From: Gp6-AA40 sp035764385 | Lineage (GTDB): Bacteria > Acidobacteriota > Vicinamibacteria > Vicinamibacterales > UBA2999 | Length of the DNA: 16,728 nt | Assembly (NCBI GenBank): GCA_035764385.1 | Contig: DASTZI010000317.1 | Coordinates: 1-16,728 of the forward strand | Direction: 5' to 3' | Part shown: one piece after another, positions 1-6,210 of the stretch | Position numbering within the stretch: position 1 is the first letter of the stretch | How the letters are laid out: the number at the start of each line of letters is the position of its first letter | Program-made: the position numbers and the translations under genes | Notes under the pieces: model-generated | What the model saw: only the letters and a program-made list of their open reading frames with translations | What the model was told of the DNA's origin: nothing | Databases searched by the model: none

Positions 1-532
1 CATCGCGCGCCTGCGATTCGACGTCAGCGTCGAACAGCGTCTTGCCGACGATCAGCAGCGTCAGTCGTGACATTTCACGTGCCACGTCCAACGTTGCTCC
101 CTGTGTCCATCCGCGGCGTACACGTTCGGCGTAAGCCACCATCGTGGACGCATACGCGGCAATACGGTCTCGATGAAATGCCGGTTGAATCAGCCGGCGC
201 TGGCGCAGATGGAACGCGTCCTCACTGGTCAGGAGCCCTTCGCCGAGGAGGATCTTGATGCGTTCGAGCCCGCGGCTTTTATGAAAGTTTTGATTGTGCG
301 TCACCAGTACGTCCCGGATGACAGCAGGATCGTTTGCGATAAAGAGATGCTCACCCCCCATGCGCAGATAGGCGATGTCGCCGTATTGCTGGGTCAGGTT
401 CGAGAAGAACGCGAGGGGATCACGCCCGGGCCGGTACGTGATCGCCGTGAGAAGAGAAGTTTTCGGCCCCGGTGGAAAGACCCTAGTCGCCGATGACGGC
501 GATATACGGGAGGTTCCGGTATTGCTCGGCAT
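1..532 (-). CDS. Cytochrome P450, N-terminal part (cut by the window edge)
   Basis: This is a haem-thiolate monooxygenase; only the first 177 residues are present, and the cysteine haem ligand lies outside the window. The frame reads through a proline-rich hinge (FPPGPK), then DPLAFFSNLTQQYGDIAYLR, a helix-C region HLRQRRLIQPAFHRDRIAAY and LLIVGKTLFDADVE. All of these match bacterial class-type P450s. The usual helix-C Trp is absent (F/H there), but the RxR-type arginines remain. The ATG at 532 is the only in-frame ATG, GTG or TTG before the proline hinge, so the gene must begin inside hpt and overlap its end by 50 nt in another frame. No clear ribosome site is seen, so expression probably depends on translational coupling to hpt. 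The substrate cannot be told. The family call is firm; the exact start is less so. Confidence 0.88.
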   Translation of the reverse strand, partial: MPSNTGTSRISPSSATRVFPPGPKTSLLTAITYRPGRDPLAFFSNLTQQYGDIAYLRMGGEHLFIANDPAVIRDVLVTHNQNFHKSRGLERIKILLGEGLLTSEDAFHLRQRRLIQPAFHRDRIAAYASTMVAYAERVRRGWTQGATLDVAREMSRLTLLIVGKTLFDADVESQARD

Positions 533-986
533 AATCCAACCCGTATCCAACCACGAATTTGTCCTCAATGGTGAACCCGATGTATTCGACCTTGACGTCA
601 ATCTTGCGACGCGACGGTTTGCTGAGCAGACATGCCGTGCGCAGGTGCCGTGGTGAACGTGCGCGGAGAATATCCTGCAGGTATGTCAGCGTGAGCCCGG
701 TGTCGACGATGTCCTCGACGATGACGACGTCCCGACCTTCGACGCTGCTACCAAGATCCTTGAGGACCTGCACCTGGCCGGACGACTTGGTGCTCGTCCC
801 GTAGCTCGAGACCGCCATGAAGTCGAGCGTCGCCGACGGTAGTTGGCGCGCCAGATCCGACAGGAAGACGAACGCCCCTTTGAGCACGCACACGAAATGC
901 ACGCCATCAGGATGATCGCGATGAATCTCCTGTGCCATCTGTTTCACGCGCTCGTGAATGTCGGCGGCGGAGATGAGGACGTCCAT
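483..986 (-). CDS. hpt: Hypoxanthine phosphoribosyltransferase
   Basis: This enzyme joins hypoxanthine or guanine to PRPP to give IMP or GMP (purine salvage, cytosol). Numbered from an upstream ATG at 1004, the diagnostic elements are LKGAF (41-45), the mobile loop SYGTSTKSSG (67-76), the PRPP signature VVIVEDIVDTGLTL (93-106) with its adjacent Glu-Asp, and the purine-side segment FVVGYGLDYAEQYRNLP (150-166). I chose the ATG at 986 because the protein then begins MDVLISAADIHERV, like known family members. The ATG at 1004 would add six atypical residues. Neither start has a good Shine-Dalgarno sequence. The length of 167 residues is normal for the family. The next gene, a P450, starts inside the last 50 nt. 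The divergent neighbour starts only 28 nt from this start, so the two promoters must be interleaved. Confidence 0.95.
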   Translation of the reverse strand: MDVLISAADIHERVKQMAQEIHRDHPDGVHFVCVLKGAFVFLSDLARQLPSATLDFMAVSSYGTSTKSSGQVQVLKDLGSSVEGRDVVIVEDIVDTGLTLTYLQDILRARSPRHLRTACLLSKPSRRKIDVKVEYIGFTIEDKFVVGYGLDYAEQYRNLPYIAVIGD

Positions 987-1014
987 CGCGAAGTAAACTA
1001 ACATACTCGCGCGG
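987..1014. promoter_or_regulatory. Minimal divergent start region between hpt and the rpiB-like gene
   Basis: Only 28 bp separate the two divergent start codons (10 bp if hpt begins at 1004), too few for two ordinary promoters with leaders. The strip is the most AT-rich stretch nearby. It holds a plus-strand CATACT (1002-1007), about one turn before the ATG at 1015, and a minus-strand TATGTT (1005-1000), about 14 nt before the ATG at 986. Each could be a -10 element for a leaderless or nearly leaderless transcript. I could not find convincing -35 elements, and neither gene has a ribosome site. This is an inference from spacing and base composition. Confidence 0.35.
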
Positions 1015-1650
1015 ATGAAACGTTTTCAGATGATCACGGAAGCCGACGCGCGCGTCATCGAGTACGGGTCCACGGTGATGCTCGTGGCGGGTGGTCACGT
1101 CACGCCGCTTGCCGCCGATACCTTGAAGGCGCGGCGCGTCTCCATTATTCGTGAAACGGGCGACAGCGATCACGCGTCGCTCGCGCCGCGAGCCGACATC
1201 AGAACCGTTGCAATCGCTGGCGATCACACGTCCCTGAATCTGAAGGCCGCCATCGTGGCTCATTTGCGTGGACGTGGGCTCGCCGTTCACGACCTGGGGA
1301 CGGAGACGAGCGAGGCCGTTGATTACCCCGACACCGCCGGAGCGGTTGCTGTGCACGTGGCGCGCGGCGAGGCCGATGCCGGCATTGCCATCGACGGTGC
1401 AGGGCTTGGATCCGCCATTGCCGCGAACAAGGTTGATGGGGTGCGGGCTGCGATGTGCACGGATCGCACGCTGGCGCGCTATGCGCGGGAACACAATGGC
1501 GCCAATGTGCTGGCGCTCGGTTCGACACTAGTGCCGACGCCCGACGCGCTGGCCATCGTGGACACGTTTCTTGGTACCCCGATGCGTGAGCCGCGCTATA
1601 TCCGACGACTGGCGAAGGTCCGTGAGCTCGAGCGTCGCCAGCAACCCTGA
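1015..1650 (+). CDS. RpiB/LacA/LacB-family sugar-phosphate isomerase with N-terminal extension
   Basis: This is a probable aldose-ketose phosphate isomerase (pentose or hexose phosphate). Residues 62-205 form the RpiB fold: VAIAGDHTSLNLK (Asp70-His71), VDYPDTA, GIAIDGAGLGSAIAANKVDGVRAA and the active-site segment YAREHNGANVLALGS (His160-Asn161). The position that carries the catalytic Cys in E. coli RpiB is Asp127, as in LacA/LacB-type members, so ribose-5-phosphate need not be the substrate. Residues 1-48 are extra: a segment of the form ITEADAR-x6-G-x10-TPLAADTL. From memory this resembles the N-termini of the ethanolamine microcompartment proteins EutQ and EutT. The stop overlaps the deoC start (TGATG), so the two are translationally coupled. 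Start choice: the ATG at 1015 has no visible ribosome site; the ATG at 1030 is an alternative. Confidence 0.85.
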   Translation: MKRFQMITEADARVIEYGSTVMLVAGGHVTPLAADTLKARRVSIIRETGDSDHASLAPRADIRTVAIAGDHTSLNLKAAIVAHLRGRGLAVHDLGTETSEAVDYPDTAGAVAVHVARGEADAGIAIDGAGLGSAIAANKVDGVRAAMCTDRTLARYAREHNGANVLALGSTLVPTPDALAIVDTFLGTPMREPRYIRRLAKVRELERRQQP

Positions 1651-2525
1651 TGCAGCCCGTCGATCTGCAGCGTCTCATTCAGATCATCGTCGAAGAGGTC
1701 GCGGCCGCCCAGAGTGCGCCCCTCCCGTCGCGTTGCGCTTGTCATGCGCTCCTGTATGAATGCTGTCCCGACCGGCTGCGAGGCGTCCTGGATGCAGGCG
1801 CCACGCGGCTTGGTCTGCACGCCACCGGCGGTGCTCCCGGCGGCGTCGCGTCGATGATTGACCACACGCTGCTCAAGCCTGATGCGACGCGGAAGGACAT
1901 CGAAGCGCTGTGCCGCGAGGCGGCCGAATATCGGTTTGCGAGCGTCTGCGTCAACCCGACGTGGGTCGCGTTGTGCGCTGGCCTGCTGCAGATACCCGGA
2001 GTCAAGGTGTGTTCCGTTGTCGGATTTCCACTTGGCGCGACGACGCCCGACACGAAACACTATGAGACGCGGCGCGCGATTTTCGACGGGGCGCGTGAGA
2101 TCGACATGGTCATCAACGTCGGTGCGCTGAAATCCGGCGAGTTGCGCGTGGTTGAACGCGATATCGAAGCGGTGACCGTTCCCTGCCGCGAAGCCGGGGC
2201 GCTCAGCAAAGTGATCATCGAAGCGGCGCTGCTCACCGACGATGAGAAGATCACCGCGTGCACGCTGGCAAAGGCAGCGGGGGCGGATTACGTCAAAACC
2301 TCCACCGGGTTCGGTCCAGGCGGCGCCACTGCGGCTGATGTGGCGCTCATGCGGCGCGTTGTTGGTGAAGAGATGGGCGTCAAGGCCGCCGGTGGTGTCC
2401 GTGATCTCGAGGGCTTGAAGGCGATGGTTGCCGCTGGCGCGACGCGCGTCGGCGCAAGCGCCGGCGTGCGCATCGTGCAGGAGTCCCGGGGCACGAAGCC
2501 TGCTTCAGCGGGCAAGGGTTACTAA
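1650..2525 (+). CDS. deoC: Deoxyribose-5-phosphate aldolase with cysteine-rich N-terminal extension
   Basis: This aldolase cleaves 2-deoxyribose-5-phosphate to glyceraldehyde-3-phosphate and acetaldehyde. The core (69-291) shows MIDHTLLKPDAT (69-80), VCSVVGFPLGA (120-130), EIDMVINVGALKSGE with Asp152 and Lys161, the Schiff-base lysine in DYVKTSTGFGPGGAT (Lys216), and GVKAAGGVRD (Lys245). The chain ends in Tyr291; a C-terminal Tyr takes part in catalysis in E. coli DeoC. At 291 residues it is longer than typical members (about 220-260) because of residues 1-68. Residues 4-20 could form an amphipathic helix (VDLQRLIQIIVEEVAAA), like microcompartment encapsulation peptides. Next comes CACH...CCP (29-40), a CxCH-x6-CC cluster that might bind metal. 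The gene is coupled to the upstream isomerase by a 1-nt overlap. Function is firm; targeting to a compartment is inference. Confidence 0.93.
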   Translation: MQPVDLQRLIQIIVEEVAAAQSAPLPSRCACHALLYECCPDRLRGVLDAGATRLGLHATGGAPGGVASMIDHTLLKPDATRKDIEALCREAAEYRFASVCVNPTWVALCAGLLQIPGVKVCSVVGFPLGATTPDTKHYETRRAIFDGAREIDMVINVGALKSGELRVVERDIEAVTVPCREAGALSKVIIEAALLTDDEKITACTLAKAAGADYVKTSTGFGPGGATAADVALMRRVVGEEMGVKAAGGVRDLEGLKAMVAAGATRVGASAGVRIVQESRGTKPASAGKGY

Positions 2526-2554
2526 CAGGAACAAGCGTTTCGACGGGAGGATGC

Positions 2555-2824
2555 GTGGGCAATCTTAGTCAGGAACAACTGCGCCGGCTTGCACGGCTGG
2601 GCGCGATGGCGAGGCTCGAGCAGTTGCGCCAGGAAGAAGCAGCGATCCGTGGCGAGTTTCCCGAGTTGTTCGGCCGCGGCCGTCAGGCGCAGGCAGGCGA
2701 CGGCGGGGTGACACGGGGCAGGCGCCGTCGGCGTCGCGCCATGTCCGCTGCTGCACGGAGGGCGGTGTCCGTGCGGATGCGCAAGTACTGGGCTGAACGG
2801 CGGAAAGCGAAGGGCGCCAAGTAA
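2555..2824 (+). CDS. Small basic protein of unknown function
   Basis: This encodes 89 residues with a helical, charged N-terminal half (LSQEQLRRLARLGAMARLEQLRQ) and a very basic C-terminal half with a run of six Arg followed by AMSAAARRAVSVRMRKYWAE and a Lys/Arg tail. Such tails are seen in small hypothetical proteins of many soil bacteria. The charge suggests contact with nucleic acid, but no named domain is recognised. The start is GTG at 2555, preceded by GGGAGG (2545-2550). An ATG four bases earlier reaches a stop after five codons, so it cannot start this gene. The gene sits 29 nt after deoC and 16 nt before the next gene, which points to a shared transcript. Confidence 0.65.
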   Translation: MGNLSQEQLRRLARLGAMARLEQLRQEEAAIRGEFPELFGRGRQAQAGDGGVTRGRRRRRRAMSAAARRAVSVRMRKYWAERRKAKGAK

Positions 2825-2840
2825 GGCAGGCGGAAACGCC

Positions 2841-3500
2841 GTGCCACGAACTGCTGCCGCGATCGTGCTCGCGATCGCGGTCCTCCTTCCCGCAGCATCT
2901 TCAGCACAGGTGTCCGCCCCCGGACCATACGTCATCGATCTCCGGGCCGCTATGACGGGCGCACCCGGCAGCGGGTCGTTCTACCCTCCGATTACCACCC
3001 CGATAAGCGTTCCGCAGCGCGCCTTCGGTTTTGGAGCGGGGGCTCACGTGTACGCGTTCCGGATCGGCGTTGCGCGCCTGGGTTTCGGCGCCGATCTGAT
3101 GCGTACACGCGGCACTGCCACGACGCAGGTGGCGGCGACGGCAACGCAGTCGACCACGGTTGCCGCATCGACGGGGACGTTCCGTGCGGCGATGACCGTC
3201 ACGAGTATCGCGCCGCAACTGTCGTTCAACTTCGGTTCGCACGAAGGCTGGAGCTACCTGAGCGGAGGGTACGGAATATCGACGACCCACGCGGAAGTGA
3301 GCGTTCCGGTTTCATTCGAAGGGGAAGCCGGATCCCGGAATCGGCATACGTCCACGGTGAATGTTGGTGGCGGAGCGAGATGGTTTCTCCGGGAGCACAT
3401 GGCCGTCGGCTTCGACGTCCGGTTCCATCGCCTCCTTGCGACACACGCTGTACCTTCAACGCAAATGGTGGGGCTGTCGGTGGGGTTGTCATTGAGATAA
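2841..3500 (+). CDS. Secreted outer-membrane beta-barrel-like protein, unknown role
   Basis: This encodes 219 residues starting at GTG, with AGGCAGGCGG a suitable distance upstream. Residues 1-22 are a clear Sec signal peptide: a short basic start (PR), a hydrophobic stretch AAAIVLAIAVLLPAA, and a small-residue cleavage site SSA before QV. The mature part is rich in Gly, Thr, Ser and alternating hydrophobics (FGFGAGAHVYAFRIGVARLG, SYLSGGYGIS, STVNVGGGARWFL, MVGLSVGLSLR). That is typical of small barrels in the OmpA-like/outer-membrane beta-barrel superfamily. There is no OmpA peptidoglycan-binding domain and no terminal Phe. It is the last gene of the plus-strand run that begins with the isomerase. 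Its task is unknown and its link to sugar-phosphate use is not evident. An unanchored periplasmic beta protein is the alternative. Confidence 0.7.
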   Translation: MPRTAAAIVLAIAVLLPAASSAQVSAPGPYVIDLRAAMTGAPGSGSFYPPITTPISVPQRAFGFGAGAHVYAFRIGVARLGFGADLMRTRGTATTQVAATATQSTTVAASTGTFRAAMTVTSIAPQLSFNFGSHEGWSYLSGGYGISTTHAEVSVPVSFEGEAGSRNRHTSTVNVGGGARWFLREHMAVGFDVRFHRLLATHAVPSTQMVGLSVGLSLR

Positions 3501-3630
3501 GACGGAAGGCTCAGGGCTCAAGGACGCCAAACCTAAGCCCGTGCTCGATGCGCTTGCGCCCGGTTTGATTACCAGCCTGGAACACACCCGATAACTGCCC
3601 GTTGCGGGATTGACTGCCGGATAACGCGTT

Positions 3631-3668
3631 AGGAGGTAACCCGCCTCTGTCGAGGCGTGCAAGGAGAG
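3631..3668 (+). promoter_or_regulatory. Leader of the osmC-like gene: spare Shine-Dalgarno, hairpin, then the used ribosome site
   Basis: A near-perfect AGGAGGTAA lies at 3631-3639 but has no ATG, GTG or TTG at a usable distance. It is followed by a 6-bp hairpin with a 4-nt loop (CGCCTC-TGTC-GAGGCG, with arms at 3642-3647 and 3652-3657). The ribosome site actually used, AAGGAG (3661-3666), comes next, 9 nt before ATG 3676. The GAGG inside the first site can also pair with CCTC in the hairpin arm, so two exclusive folds are possible. A GTG at 3657 would give an eight-codon leader ORF that overlaps the gene start. Control of translation here is inference. Confidence 0.35.
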
Positions 3669-3675
3669 AGTGCCA

Positions 3676-4257
3676 ATGCCTGAAGCCATCGCAGTCAAGG
3701 CTCCTCGTGAGCCGCGGAACGGCGTCCAGACGCCTGATCTGCTCGCGACCATCAATGTCGTGAAGGAATCGCCCGCACTTGCCAAATTCCGTTTTCGCGC
3801 CAGCAACCGATGGGTGAGCGGCACCTACAGCGAGACTCGAGTCGAGTCATTCAGCGGCGCAGGCGGAGAACACAGCCACGTGACGCAGTTCCGCTACGGT
3901 GCGGACCATCCCACGGTCCTGGTTGGCCTCGACCGCGGGCCGGCGCCGATCGAATTTCTGCTGCACGGACTGGCAGCATGTATTACGGCAGGCATCGGCA
4001 ACATCGCCGCGGTTCGCGGAGTGACGCTCACCTCGGTGGAGTCTCGAGTCGAAGGCGATATCGATCTGCTGGGAATCCTTGGACTGTCACAAGAGGTCCG
4101 AAACGGCTACCAACGCATCCGAATCAGCTTTGACATCGCGGGCGATGCGTCCGCCGAGAAGCTGCGCGCCATCGTCGAGCAGGGCGTTGCCCGATCGGCC
4201 GTCTTCGACGTGCTTACCAACGGCGTTCCGGTCGACGTCAGCATCACCACTCACTGA
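3676..4257 (+). CDS. OsmC/Ohr-family protein lacking the second cysteine
   Basis: Members of this family reduce organic hydroperoxides with a pair of cysteines; divergent members have other or unknown roles. The 193 residues have the OsmC layout: a beta-rich N-terminal half with HVTQFRYGADHPTVLVGLDRGPAPIEFLLHGLAACITAGI, where Cys102 stands at the normal first-cysteine position, then an alpha/beta half. Where classical members have the second Cys (CPV-like), this protein reads RSAVFDVLTNGVPVDV, with no Cys. Peroxidase chemistry by the usual disulfide route is therefore doubtful. I prefer the ATG at 3676 to the GTG at 3670 because AAGGAG (3661-3666) is 9 nt from the ATG but only 3 nt from the GTG. 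An FAD enzyme follows 98 nt downstream on the same strand and may be a partner. Confidence 0.85.
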   Translation: MPEAIAVKAPREPRNGVQTPDLLATINVVKESPALAKFRFRASNRWVSGTYSETRVESFSGAGGEHSHVTQFRYGADHPTVLVGLDRGPAPIEFLLHGLAACITAGIGNIAAVRGVTLTSVESRVEGDIDLLGILGLSQEVRNGYQRIRISFDIAGDASAEKLRAIVEQGVARSAVFDVLTNGVPVDVSITTH

Positions 4258-4355
4258 AACGTCGGCGGTGGTGCACCACGGTGTTCATCGGCGCCGGACA
4301 GGCGGAGCTCTGATGAGCGACGGGCTGTCCGGACTTCTCGGAGACAGGTAGTGTC

Positions 4356-5519
4356 ATGACAGTCGATGCGATTGTTGTCGGAGCGCGCTGTGCGGGTGCG
4401 GCAACCGCCATGCTGCTCGCACGCGGAGGAGCGCGCGTGGTTATGGTCGATAAAGGGGCGTACGGCACCGACATGTTGTCGACACACGCCCTGATGCGCG
4501 GCGCGGTTCTGCAGCTTCAGCGGTGGGGTGTGCTGCCCGAGATCGTGGCAAGCGGCACACCGGCGATCCATTCAACGACGTTCTGCTACGCCGAGAGCGA
4601 TGCCACGGTGCTCATCGAACCAAAATATGGTGTTCCCGCGTTGTACGCGCCACGGCGAACGCTGCTCGATCGGCTGCTCGTGGACGCCGCGTTCAAGAGC
4701 GGGGTGGATATTCGGTACGGGGTCCGCGTGGACGACGTGAAAGTTGACAGCCGCGGCAGGGTGATCGGTATCTCCACGGTCGAAGGCGGAAGGCGACGCG
4801 ATCTCGAAGCCGATATAGTCATCGGTGCTGACGGACTGCACTCGACGGTCGCACGGCAACTGGGAGCGCCGCGAATTGCCCAGGGTCGACATGCGACGGG
4901 TGTGTTGTACGGCTACTGGGAAGGGCTGTCGGCGGATGAGTACCGCTGGTGGTTCAAGCCGGGCGTCAGCATGGGCAGCATTCCCACCAACGACGGCGCC
5001 ACATGCGTGTTCGTTTCGGTTCCGTCGGCACGATTTCGGGATGAAGTGCGCGGCAATGCTTCGGCGGCCTACACACGGCTCATCCATCAAATCTCGCCTT
5101 CGTTTGCCGAACGGCTGCGTGACTCCGTGCGCGTCGAGCCCGTTCGCGGGTTCGCGGGGCACCGCGGTTTCATCAGGCGCGGCAGCGGCCCGGGATGGGC
5201 GCTCGTCGGCGACGCGGGCTACTTCAAGGATCCGTCCACCGCGCATGGGATCACCGACGCGTTCCGGGACGCGGAGTTGCTCGCGCGCGCGATCCTCCGG
5301 GGGACAAGCGGCGCCTTTGCTGAATACGAGGCGACCAGGCTGGATCTCTCGCGGGTCCTGTTCGAGGTGACCGACGAAATCGCCTCGCTGGCGTGGACCG
5401 ACGCAGAAGTGCAGTCGCTCCATCGTGCCTTCAGCGCGGAAATGTCGCGAGAGCTGCGGGCGCTTGCCGCGTTGCCGCCCGCCGAGCCCGCTGAGACCTG
5501 GACGCGCCTGGCGTCCTAA
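4356..5519 (+). CDS. FAD-dependent oxidoreductase (geranylgeranyl reductase / aromatic hydroxylase type)
   Basis: This is a soluble flavoprotein of 387 residues. The N-terminal Rossmann motif reads IVVGARCAGAATAMLLARGG (6-25). The middle Gly of GxGxxG is Arg, as in a known subfamily that also has LSTHALMRGAVLQLQRWGVL, seen here at 41-60. The NAD(P)H/FAD-side DG motif is IVIGADGLHST (154-164), and the second FAD motif is ALVGDAGYFKDPSTAHGITDAF (282-303). This order defines group-A flavin monooxygenases and geranylgeranyl-reductase-like enzymes. The substrate is unknown; reduction of a prenyl chain or hydroxylation of an aromatic are both possible. The ATG is preceded by GGAGACAGG (4340-4348). 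The OsmC-like gene 98 nt upstream may share its transcript. The stop codon overlaps that of the convergent HTH gene. Confidence 0.85.
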   Translation: MTVDAIVVGARCAGAATAMLLARGGARVVMVDKGAYGTDMLSTHALMRGAVLQLQRWGVLPEIVASGTPAIHSTTFCYAESDATVLIEPKYGVPALYAPRRTLLDRLLVDAAFKSGVDIRYGVRVDDVKVDSRGRVIGISTVEGGRRRDLEADIVIGADGLHSTVARQLGAPRIAQGRHATGVLYGYWEGLSADEYRWWFKPGVSMGSIPTNDGATCVFVSVPSARFRDEVRGNASAAYTRLIHQISPSFAERLRDSVRVEPVRGFAGHRGFIRRGSGPGWALVGDAGYFKDPSTAHGITDAFRDAELLARAILRGTSGAFAEYEATRLDLSRVLFEVTDEIASLAWTDAEVQSLHRAFSAEMSRELRALAALPPAEPAETWTRLAS

Positions 5520-5953
5520 CGGTTTCCGCGCACGTCGCCGCGCAAGGCCTTCGAGACGTCGCGAAGGTGACCGCGGAGCACGCGCAGCCGCTCGACGGTG
5601 CTCACGACGTCCTGCGTTGATCGCAAGGTCGGTCGGCCGCGAAACTCGAGGGGCTGCTCATTGAGATCATTGAGCGTGTCTGGCGCCGGCGTCGAGGAAG
5701 CCGCCGCGTGATGCCGCGCCTCGCCGCGCTCGGCGATGCGCGCCGTATTCCCGTTACGCTCGGCGACGAAGAATCGTTCGCCTCGACGTCGCCCGGTGCC
5801 CTGAACCAGCGCGAGCGATTCGAGTGTCACACGTTGAGATTGGCCACCTATGGTCCGAATGGTCTGGAGATACCCGCGCCGGATATGGTTGTAGATCGTC
5901 CGGCGGCTGACCTGCAGAATCTCGGCGGCTCGGTCGATGGAAACGGTTTTCAT
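5516..5953 (-). CDS. BldC/MerR-like helix-turn-helix DNA-binding protein
   Basis: The first 50 residues form a winged HTH of the excisionase/BldC/MerR type: VSIDRAAEILQVSRRTIYNH is the helix-turn-helix, followed by IRRGYLQTIRTIGGQSQRV as wing. The remaining 95 residues are low in complexity and charged, ending in a likely helical segment (VVSTVERLRVLRGHLRDVSKAL). There is no visible effector domain, so it may act as a dimeric repressor or a nucleoid-type factor. I start it at the ATG at 5953, because the domain begins directly after it. The ATG at 5989 would add 12 residues unlike the family; neither has a strong ribosome site. It is divergent from the STAS/kinase block across a 257-bp region and could regulate it. 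It converges on the FAD gene with stops overlapping by 2 nt. Confidence 0.78.
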   Translation of the reverse strand: MKTVSIDRAAEILQVSRRTIYNHIRRGYLQTIRTIGGQSQRVTLESLALVQGTGRRRGERFFVAERNGNTARIAERGEARHHAAASSTPAPDTLNDLNEQPLEFRGRPTLRSTQDVVSTVERLRVLRGHLRDVSKALRGDVRGNR

Positions 5954-6210
5954 GACAGCCAATTCTCTGGAAACGCCGCGAACGCCCATGTGACGTGCGC
6001 GAACTGTTCAACTCTTTTGTTTGACAGCGCAGTTTTGTAATCGGACTGCTGGAACCCGAGCGTATCCCCTTGAGCTGAGCCACGAAATACAGGAGTTTCT
6101 GTAGGCGGACGACTGACGTGTGGAGAGAGGACCGGCCACCGACCGTTTGTCCGAACCGGTGGCCGTCGTCGTTACGTCAATGGGGCGATGCTCCCCGGAG
6201 GTAATTGGAC
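5954..6210. promoter_or_regulatory. Divergent intergenic region between the HTH gene and the STAS/kinase block
   Basis: This 257-bp gap must hold promoters for both directions. It contains a plus-strand TTGACA at 6021-6026, a perfect -35 hexamer, but no good -10 at 16-18 bp. TTTTGT occurs twice with 18-bp spacing (6015-6020 and 6033-6038). There is also a short inverted repeat GAAC-T-GTTC at 6001-6009. The inverted repeat lies just upstream of the HTH gene and might be an operator for it. The motifs are seen; their roles are guesses. Confidence 0.3.
6133..6165 (+). other. 9-bp stem-loop in the leader of the STAS gene
   Basis: Perfect inverted arms CGGCCACCG (6133-6141) and CGGTGGCCG (6157-6165) enclose a 15-nt loop. 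The stem is GC-rich but is followed by TCGTCGTTACG rather than a T run, so it is not a standard intrinsic terminator. It lies 45 bp before the GTG start of the STAS gene and would fall in that gene's 5' leader. It could be an attenuating or stabilising structure, or a protein-binding palindrome on DNA. Confidence 0.45.

Noticed and set aside
907..1494. Long minus-strand frame opposite the RpiB-like gene
   Set aside because: The plus frame carries the isomerase motifs, and the antisense product is Arg/His-rich with no family resemblance.
4572..5423. A 283-codon minus-strand frame opposite the FAD oxidoreductase
   Set aside because: It is a shadow of a well-supported flavoprotein gene; there are no domain motifs, and the composition is typical of antisense GC-rich DNA.
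6133..6165. The stem-loop as an intrinsic terminator
   Set aside because: No T-rich tract follows, and it lies upstream of a gene start rather than after a stop on that strand.
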